In this document: positions 50,108-56,191 of the stretch, one piece after another
How positions within the stretch are numbered: position 1 is the stretch's first letter
How the letters are laid out: the number at the start of each line of letters is the position of its first letter
NCBI RefSeq assembly: GCF_007992195.1
Contig: NZ_BJZU01000089.1
Location: 1-56,191, forward strand
Direction: 5' to 3'
DNA: 56,191 bases
From: Methylobacterium oxalidis
Lineage (GTDB): Bacteria; Pseudomonadota; Alphaproteobacteria; Rhizobiales; Beijerinckiaceae
Notes under the pieces: generated by a model
The model's input: only the letters and a program-made list of their open reading frames with translations
What the model was told of the DNA's origin: nothing
Database searches by the model: none
Program-made: the position numbers and the translations under genes

Positions 50108-52325
50108 CGCTGCCTCCGGTCTCGGGGAGGCGCCCTTCGACGCTGATCCGGAGCGGCTCGAGGCCGACCATCGGCACCGTGAAGGCCAAGCGCCCGAGTG
50201 CGTCGGCCTCGGCGGTGCCGCTCCACAGAACCGCCTCGTCGCGACGGGCCGTCACCGTGTAGTGGCCGGGCGGGACGTCCGCCCAGCGGAATTCGCCCGG
50301 CCCGAAACCGGACGCCTCGAAACGCCAGCCGCCGTCGCCGCGCGACAGGCCCGAGACGCGCCACCGGCTCTCCGACAGCCCGACCGGGCGTGCGGCGGCA
50401 CCCTCTCCGCGCAGGACCACGCGCACCTTCTCCACGCCCGAGTCCAGGGCGAGGTAGAGAGAGCCGCCGTGCCGGCTCTGTCCGATCACGCCCTCGGAGG
50501 CCGCGAGATCGGCCTCGATCGCGTCCGCGTCGTCGAAGCGGAGCGTCTGGATCGAGCCGCGACGGCGCACCTCCCAGCTTCGAGGGCCGGACACGGCGAT
50601 CTCGACGCGGGGAAAATCGTCTGCCAGCGCGGCGTACTCGCCCGTGCGGATCGGGATCAGGGCGGAGCCCTGCGCCTCGCGCAGGTAATCCTCGATCTCG
50701 GAGAGCGCCTCGGGGTTGCCGACCGTCGCGAGCCGGTAGTGCAGATTGAAACCCTTGAGGCGCCGCGGCGTCTCCGTGGCGGCGAGCGTCGTGCGAAGCC
50801 CCTTCAGGGCCGCGACGGCCGGTCGCCAGGCCTTTCGAACGGGCAGATCGTCGGCCGACACGGCGTAGACCTGACGCTGCTCGCCGACTGGGCGCGCGAG
50901 GGGCGGCAGGTGCGCGACGGAAGGATAGGTCGCGTCGAAGCGGGCCTCGCCGCCATTGATGTTGCGCAGACTGAGGCCGCGCGTGAGCGCGATCGCCTCC
51001 TCCGAGGGTTGCGCGTCCCCGCTCCACTGATACAGCCGCACACCCTTGCCCGGGGGCGCCAGCGCGTCCGCGACGGCCCAGGCGCCGCGTGTCTCCTGGG
51101 CGAGATCGAAAGGCGTCAAAAGGTAATTGCGCGGGTACTCGCGGGCTTTGGCCACGTAACGGTCCGTGCGCGCGTTCGTGCTCACGAGGTCGGTCAGGCG
51201 GCGCAGGCCGAACCGGCCGGCCGGGCGCGCCACCGCGACCAGCTCCTCCTCGCGGGCGCGGCTGTAGCTGTCGAAGAAGCGCCACGCGTAGGGGCGGGTG
51301 TAGGAGGAGACGCTCGGCTCGACGGCCGGATGCGACCAGATCTCGCGCACCAGGGCGCGGGGCGTCTCGTTGCCGCCGATAGCCGAGTCGAGATCGCCGG
51401 GCGTGAGGGCAAACGTGACGGGCAGGTCCGGGAAGGCCGAGACGATTTGGTCCAGGAAGAGGCCGGCGACGAGAACCTGCTCACGGTCCTTCGACAGGAC
51501 GACGTGATTGAGCCCCTCGCTCTCGACATGGCTGAAGTAGATGCGGCGGCCCGACAGCGTGGTGACGTCCGGCACCGGCACCGGCCCGTCGCGCAGCGCC
51601 CGCGCGAAGAAGGCGAAAGGGTCGATCAGCCAGCGCGCCCGGCCGAGCCCCTGATCTTCGACCATCGCGAAGCCGCTCGCCGCGTATCCGCCGCGGGGGC
51701 TCACGGCCACTGCGACGCTGCGCCCGCCGCCCTCGCGCTGGGGCAGGATCAGTTCGAGCCAGGGTTCGAGGTCGGGGCGCGCGGCGTCGGTGACCTCGTA
51801 GGGCGGAAGCACGGCGTCGGCCGCGCCCTCGAACGCCGTGAGCGCGGGATCGCGCGAATGCAGCTGCGTGCCGAGCGTGAGATCGACCGCCCTGCGGCGG
51901 TGTCTCAGCCCGATCTCGCCGAGGAGCGCGTCGCCGGCCGCAGCCTCGTCCGTCCAGAAGGAGGCGCCCGTCGTGCCGAGGATCACCCAGCGCCGGGCGG
52001 TCCGCACGGCCGAGCGCGCCCAGGCGAGATACGCGTCGCGGGCCGCGGGCGGCGTCGAGAACCAGGTCAGCACGCCCGCGTAGCGCCGGATCTCGGCGGC
52101 GCCCGGAAGCGGCCTGCGTATATCCCTGTAGGCGATCGTGTAGCCGAGATGGTTCAGCGGCAGCTCGGCGAAGCGATGGATCCGGGTCTCGTCCGCGGTC
52201 GGCTCAAGGTCGCCGTCGTAGAGTGCGAGGACCTCGCGCGGCACGACGCGCCCGGGTTCCGCCTCGGACGCAGCCCGGCACGGTGCAACCGACAGCGCGA
52301 GCCCTACCAGCAGGACCGCGCGCAC
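50094..52325 (-). CDS. PelA-like protein without the GH114 domain (Rossmann-like plus deacetylase-like)
   Basis: The protein has 743 residues and is exported (signal about 1-18, VGLALSVAPCRA-A). About 30-250 is a Rossmann-like domain similar to the second domain of PelA (EVLALYDGDLEP, GYTIAYRDIRRPLP). About 255-560 corresponds to the PelA deacetylase: YFSHVESEGLNH, TFALTPGDLDSAIGGNE and EIWSHPAVEPSVSS. The usual HVDGDG and SHxxSHP metal motifs are altered, so activity is doubtful. The C-terminal 180 residues are beta-rich (WRVSGLS, GHYTVTARR). It is the first gene of the operon. GTG 52325 has GGGAG six bases upstream; the longer open frame lacks a signal peptide. Confidence 0.8.
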   Translation of the reverse strand: MRAVLLVGLALSVAPCRAASEAEPGRVVPREVLALYDGDLEPTADETRIHRFAELPLNHLGYTIAYRDIRRPLPGAAEIRRYAGVLTWFSTPPAARDAYLAWARSAVRTARRWVILGTTGASFWTDEAAAGDALLGEIGLRHRRRAVDLTLGTQLHSRDPALTAFEGAADAVLPPYEVTDAARPDLEPWLELILPQREGGGRSVAVAVSPRGGYAASGFAMVEDQGLGRARWLIDPFAFFARALRDGPVPVPDVTTLSGRRIYFSHVESEGLNHVVLSKDREQVLVAGLFLDQIVSAFPDLPVTFALTPGDLDSAIGGNETPRALVREIWSHPAVEPSVSSYTRPYAWRFFDSYSRAREEELVAVARPAGRFGLRRLTDLVSTNARTDRYVAKAREYPRNYLLTPFDLAQETRGAWAVADALAPPGKGVRLYQWSGDAQPSEEAIALTRGLSLRNINGGEARFDATYPSVAHLPPLARPVGEQRQVYAVSADDLPVRKAWRPAVAALKGLRTTLAATETPRRLKGFNLHYRLATVGNPEALSEIEDYLREAQGSALIPIRTGEYAALADDFPRVEIAVSGPRSWEVRRRGSIQTLRFDDADAIEADLAASEGVIGQSRHGGSLYLALDSGVEKVRVVLRGEGAAARPVGLSESRWRVSGLSRGDGGWRFEASGFGPGEFRWADVPPGHYTVTARRDEAVLWSGTAEADALGRLAFTVPMVGLEPLRISVEGRLPETGGSDERR

Positions 52326-52795
52326 GATCGCTCCCTGGAGTCCGGGAAGCGTAAGGGCTCCTCCGCGCCTTGATCCCACGATTCGGATGCCTTCCCTGGG
52401 ATGGTCCCGCCGCCGGTCGAGAACAGTTCGGCCGCGTCGGCCGAGCTTCATGACGAACACACAGTAGCGTCACCGTCGGCATTTCTCGATATGTCCCCCA
52501 CCGAAGACAAAGCCAGGGTGCATAGTGGTTAGTACATAATACTACCAAAGAGCTAGATTGAAGTTTTCTTCGATTTGCATTCCATTTAAGGCGCGGAAAC
52601 ATATCGCCCTACTCGCAAGCAGAATGTTTCGATCAAAACATGGTCTGATAGCGAAATAGGCAACTTCATTTCCGCGGGGACGGGAATTGTCCTCCTCAAT
52701 ACATTGCAACGCGCCTTCCTGTAGGGCGCGCGAGAACCCTTGCGTCGTTCGACGAACGCGGCCGCGCGACTGTTGTCGCCCGCATGGAGACTGAG
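52326..52795. promoter_or_regulatory. Divergent AT-rich control region (Pel-like operon / deacetylase-DUF4214 gene)
   Basis: This is a 470-base gap that must contain both promoters. It is AT-rich from about 52480 to 52680. An inverted repeat at 52526-52547 (TGGTTAGTA ... TACTACCA, one-base bulge) contains TTAGTAC, which also occurs in the inverted repeat upstream of the LuxR-type regulator. No gene is supported. Confidence 0.5.
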
Positions 52796-55700
52796 ATGCC
52801 CCACGTGATCGACGGCAGCCTGCTCGACTGGACGAATGAAGATCGGTTGGATCGTCCGGGAACAGGAACGGCCGGCTACCAACTGTATGGCACGTTCGAG
52901 AACGGACAGTACGTCTTCGCCATCAACTCGCCGATCACGATCGGGCTCAACACGACGATCTGGTTGAACACGGACAGGAACATCACGACCGGCAAACAGG
53001 CATTCGGCGGCACGGCGGACACGGGCGCCGAGTATTACATCAACGTCACGAGCGAGGGGATCCCGGTCCTCTACAACGCAGCGAATGTGGTGATCAGCCA
53101 ATCGCTGGCGTTTCAGTATTCGCTCGACAAGAAGTCTCTCGAAGTCGCTATCCCGATGGCCCTGATGGGCCAGGCGACCGCTGGCCTCGACGTCAAGATG
53201 GATGTCAACGACGGCATCTACCTGCCGAGCCCGGTCGTCGGCAACACGATGACGGTCAAGGATCCGGCGCTGCTGCCCGTCGTCGACGCGACGCCGCTGA
53301 AGATCGGCATCGTCTACTCCGAGACGAGTGCCGCCCGCTACTTCGGCGGCACCGATGCGGGCAAGATGGCCTACTCGCAGCTCTTCATGGCCGCCCAGAA
53401 TCAGGCGACCGCGGCGGGCGTGCCCTTCGACGTGCTCACCGAGGCGGACCTCAAGAACCTCAGCAAGGTCGCGGGCTACGACGCGATCGTCTTCCCCTCC
53501 TTCACCAACGTGAAGTCGGCGGATGTCGCGCAGATCCAGGACGTGCTGACGGACGCCGTCTACAAGTATCACGTCGGCCTGATCACAGCCGGCGAGTTCA
53601 TGACGAACAACGAGAACGGCGTCGCGCTGCCGGATGCCTACGCCCGCATGCAGTCGCTCCTCGACCTCACGCGCGAGGGCGGCACCACGACGCTCGGCGG
53701 CGACCCGGTCCAGATCGTCGCCAATGTCGGGTCGGACGTCTTCCCCGGCTACCAGGCCAACGAGGTCGTCCGCGACTACGCGAAGATGAGCACCTCCTGG
53801 TACAAGAGCGCCGACGGCACGCCGGTCACCCCGATCGCGACGCAGAAGGTGACCGAAGGGAACGCTACCACCGAGCACGCCGCCGTCGTCGGCACGCAGA
53901 CCGGCGGGCGCAACGTCCACTTCGCCAACGAGAGCCTGCTCGGCGACAACAACATGCTGCAGCACGCGATCGACTACGTCGTGAAGCCGGCGGCCGGCCC
54001 CAGCCTCAGCCTGCACATGAGCCGCGACAAGGCGATCGTCGCCTCGCGGACCGACATGGACCAGGCGATGGAGACGGCCGACGTCAGCCCCGAGAGCGGC
54101 GCCCCCGGCATCTACGACAAGCTTCTGCCGATCCTCGACGAGTGGAAGAAGGACTACAACTTCGTCGGATCCTACTACATCGACATCGGCACCGACCCCG
54201 CGAACGGCCAGACCACGAATTGGGCCGTCTCGAAGCCGTACTATGACGCGCTGCTCGCGGCCGGCAACGAGATCGGCTCCCACTCGATGTCCCATCCGGA
54301 GAACACGAACCTGCTCACTCCGGAGCGATTCCAGGCGGAATTCGAGACCTCTCGCAACACGATTAGCCAGCAGCTCGGCATCACCGTGAAGGGCGCCGCG
54401 ATTCCCGGTGCGCCCGAATTCCTGCCTGCCTCCATCGCGATCGAGAAGTACTACGATTACATCACCGGTGGTGCGACGCTCGTCGGGGCCGGCTACCCGG
54501 GCGCGATCGGCCACCTCCTCCCGGACGATCCGAAGGTCTACATCGCGCCGAACATGTCGTTCGACTTCACGCTGGTCGGCTTCCAGCGCAAGACGGCGGC
54601 GGAAGCGTCGATCCAGTGGCAGAACGAGTTCAAGAGCCTGACCGCGCACTCGGACCAGCCCATCGTCGTCTGGCCCTGGCACGATTACGGCCCGACGAAC
54701 TGGGTGACCGACGAGAATCTGGTGCCCGGCTATACCAAGGAGATGTTCACCGACCTGATCAAGACGGCCTACGATTACGGGTCCGAGTTCGTCACGCTGG
54801 CCGACCTCGCGCAGCGCGTCGCCTCCTTCGACGCGACGAACTACCATTACAGCTTCAACGCCACGGCGAACTCGGTCACCGCGACCGTCGCGTCGGCCGA
54901 CGCCGGCAAGTTCGCGCTCGACCTGAGCGGTCTTGCCGCCGACACCAAGATCAAGAGCGTGGCGAACTGGTACGCCTACGATTCGGACAGCGTCTTCGTC
55001 GCGAAGACGGGCGGCACCTACACGATCAATCTCGGCAACGGCATCGACGACGTCACCCACCTGTACGACGTCACAGACCGCGCGGAGCTGACGAGCGTCA
55101 CCGGCGACGGCTCGAACCTGTCCTTCTCGGTCGTGGGCGAGGGCAAGTTCCTCGTCGATTTGCGCGACCCGTCGGGCGGCGTTCTCACCGTGACGAGCGC
55201 GGCCGTCGGCGATCTCACCTACTCGGTCGTCGGCGACAAGCTCGCCATCACCCTGGCGGGGCTCGGTGCGCACACGGTGAACATCACGCTGACCGGCGGG
55301 GCCCAGCCGCAGAACCGCCCCTTCTTCGGTGACGTGAGCTACGATCCGCACAGCGCGGCCGGCGAGGTCTACGCCCTCTACGACGCGGTGCTGCACCGGC
55401 CCTCGGACGCGGACGGCCAGCAGTACTGGACCGGCCTGCACAGCTCCGGGCTGTCGCTCCACGATATGGCGCAGACGTTCCTCGACTCGGCGGAGGGACG
55501 GCTGAACCTTGGGTCTGGCAGCAACCAGTCCTTCGTCGAAGCTCTCTACCTCACGGCTCTCGACCGCGCCGGCGACGCGCCGGGCGTGCAGTGGTGGACG
55601 GGTGTCCTCGACCAAGGGATGTCGCGCGCGGACGCCGTCTTGGGCTTCGCGTTCTCTGCGGAGAACCTGGCCGGACTGCAGTCAGCGTACGATAGGGGCA

Positions 55701-56077
55701 TCTTCACGGCGGACGCCGATGCAGGCGATGCGGCTCGGCTCTACCACACCCTCCTCGACCGGGCACCGGATGCCAGCGGCCTCCAGTACTGGTCCGGCGC
55801 GTTGAAGGGCGGCGTCAGCGACGCCGATGCCGCGCAGAGCTTCTTCGCTTCGAGCGAGTACCAGACAAAATACGCTGGTCTCACCGACGCGGCCTTCGTC
55901 GACATGCTCTATCAGAACGCGCTCGGGCGGCAGGCCGAGAGCGCCGGCCACGATTACTGGACCGGCGTGCTGACACAGGGCGGCAGCCGCGCGACGGTCG
56001 CTGCGAGCTTCGCCGAGAGCCAGGAAGCGCACCAGCACCTGATGCCGTTCATCGAGACCGGCTGGCACCTCGCCTGA
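52796..56077 (+). CDS. Large surface protein: carbohydrate-binding-like module, Rossmann-like and NodB-like deacetylase domains, four DUF4214 repeats
   Basis: The protein has 1093 residues. Residues 1-150 match the N-terminal module of the DUF4214 protein starting at 15772 (DGSLLDW, QYVFAINSP, WLNTDRN, GAEYYINV). About 165-400 is a Rossmann/amidotransferase-like fold starting LKIGIVYSETSAARYFGG. About 405-690 is NodB-like: TDMDQAM, GNEIGSHSMSHPENTN with an intact His-x3-His, and VVWPWHDYG. About 700-845 is beta-rich. About 850-1093 has four DUF4214 repeats ending IETGWHLA. ATG 52796 is preferred: GGAG lies upstream and it aligns with the homologue's MAHAVDG. It has no signal peptide, so export by a type I system is inferred. 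It probably modifies or binds the polymer made by the divergent operon. Confidence 0.82.
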   Translation: MPHVIDGSLLDWTNEDRLDRPGTGTAGYQLYGTFENGQYVFAINSPITIGLNTTIWLNTDRNITTGKQAFGGTADTGAEYYINVTSEGIPVLYNAANVVISQSLAFQYSLDKKSLEVAIPMALMGQATAGLDVKMDVNDGIYLPSPVVGNTMTVKDPALLPVVDATPLKIGIVYSETSAARYFGGTDAGKMAYSQLFMAAQNQATAAGVPFDVLTEADLKNLSKVAGYDAIVFPSFTNVKSADVAQIQDVLTDAVYKYHVGLITAGEFMTNNENGVALPDAYARMQSLLDLTREGGTTTLGGDPVQIVANVGSDVFPGYQANEVVRDYAKMSTSWYKSADGTPVTPIATQKVTEGNATTEHAAVVGTQTGGRNVHFANESLLGDNNMLQHAIDYVVKPAAGPSLSLHMSRDKAIVASRTDMDQAMETADVSPESGAPGIYDKLLPILDEWKKDYNFVGSYYIDIGTDPANGQTTNWAVSKPYYDALLAAGNEIGSHSMSHPENTNLLTPERFQAEFETSRNTISQQLGITVKGAAIPGAPEFLPASIAIEKYYDYITGGATLVGAGYPGAIGHLLPDDPKVYIAPNMSFDFTLVGFQRKTAAEASIQWQNEFKSLTAHSDQPIVVWPWHDYGPTNWVTDENLVPGYTKEMFTDLIKTAYDYGSEFVTLADLAQRVASFDATNYHYSFNATANSVTATVASADAGKFALDLSGLAADTKIKSVANWYAYDSDSVFVAKTGGTYTINLGNGIDDVTHLYDVTDRAELTSVTGDGSNLSFSVVGEGKFLVDLRDPSGGVLTVTSAAVGDLTYSVVGDKLAITLAGLGAHTVNITLTGGAQPQNRPFFGDVSYDPHSAAGEVYALYDAVLHRPSDADGQQYWTGLHSSGLSLHDMAQTFLDSAEGRLNLGSGSNQSFVEALYLTALDRAGDAPGVQWWTGVLDQGMSRADAVLGFAFSAENLAGLQSAYDRGIFTADADAGDAARLYHTLLDRAPDASGLQYWSGALKGGVSDADAAQSFFASSEYQTKYAGLTDAAFVDMLYQNALGRQAESAGHDYWTGVLTQGGSRATVAASFAESQEAHQHLMPFIETGWHLA

Positions 56078-56100
56078 GGTCTCCCGCCCCTGTGACGTGA

Positions 56101-56127
56101 GGCCGGGGCGGCGCTCGCCGCCCGGCC
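56101..56127 (+). terminator. Hairpin after the deacetylase-DUF4214 gene
   Basis: GGCCGGG with CCCGGCC, continued by CGGC/GCCG after a one-base bulge, forms an 11-base-pair stem about 24 bases after the stop codon. No T-run follows, so its strength is uncertain. Confidence 0.5.
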
Positions 56128-56167
56128 GCCCATTCAGCGAACCTTCGTATTAAGGGAGTGTGGAGAG

Positions 56168-56191
56168 ATGTGCGGCATCGTCGGCATCGCC
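56168..56191 (+). CDS. Class II glutamine amidotransferase, first eight codons (cut by window edge)
   Basis: The window ends MCGIVGIA, the universal N-terminus of class II (Ntn-type) glutamine amidotransferases with the catalytic Cys at position 2 after Met removal. GAG(A)G lies just upstream. Candidates are glmS (glucosamine-6-phosphate synthase, MCGIVG-type), asnB or purF; eight residues cannot decide, though GlmS would feed amino-sugar precursors to the Pel-like operon. Confidence 0.7.

Noticed and set aside
52586..55615. 1009-codon open frame on the minus strand
   Set aside because: It is antisense to the deacetylase/DUF4214 gene and has the Arg/Val/Asp/His-rich composition of a shadow frame in GC-rich DNA. 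The plus-strand protein has clear domains.
1..56191. CRISPR arrays, IS elements, prophage genes, rRNA and tRNA genes
   Set aside because: I looked for regular direct repeats, transposase or integrase motifs and cloverleaf-like sequences in the gaps and found none that I can support by eye.

Overview
This 56 kb window is GC-rich chromosomal DNA from an alphaproteobacterium, most likely Methylobacterium/Methylorubrum or a close rhizobial relative. That placement is inferred from base composition, a DUF6894 gene, an acetaldehyde dehydrogenase/DUF779 pair, ExoF-type export and many DUF4214 proteins. No rRNA, tRNA, IS element or CRISPR array was seen.

Region 1 (1-18 kb) is a surface-glycan block. 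It holds the start of an rfbC-like 3,5-epimerase, then gmd and an rmd-like reductase (a probable GDP-6-deoxyhexose route). A 1709-residue protein with three glycosyltransferase modules follows, then a protein with a DUF4214-like N-terminus and a glycosyltransferase gene broken by a frameshift in a six-G run. Next come a small two-repeat DUF4214-like protein coupled to a two-domain glycosyltransferase, a sugar C-methyltransferase, and two large DUF4214 proteins.

Region 2 (18-40 kb) is mostly housekeeping and metabolism: guaA, an RsmB-family rRNA methyltransferase, panE, a MAPEG protein, guaB, a DUF3313 lipoprotein, two MFS exporters, DoxX, a class C serine hydrolase, the aldehyde dehydrogenase/DUF779 pair, rlmE, ppx/gppA, a single-domain response regulator, a double cold-shock protein, a periplasmic asparaginase, an AEC carrier and DUF6894. 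Two very small genes and several strong hairpin terminators lie between them.

Region 3 (40-56 kb) is the most interesting part: an eight-gene, tightly overlapping minus-strand operon in the order pelA', pelB', pelD, pelE, pelF, pelG, exoF/wza-like, GH114. It is a rearranged Pel-type exopolysaccharide system. The GH114 hydrolase normally at the N-terminus of PelA is a separate gene at the far end of the operon. PelB is reduced to its TPR part, PelC is missing, and a Wza/ExoF-like export protein is added. PelD lacks the C-terminal degenerate GGDEF domain that binds c-di-GMP in Pseudomonas. A LuxR-type regulator with a degenerate receiver domain faces the end of the operon. Divergent from its start is a 1093-residue protein that combines a carbohydrate-binding-like N-terminus, a Rossmann-like plus NodB-like deacetylase pair (echoing PelA) and four DUF4214 repeats. 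Its N-terminal module and C-terminal tail recur in DUF4214 proteins about 37 kb away, which links the two glycan loci. The window ends in the first eight codons of a class II glutamine amidotransferase.
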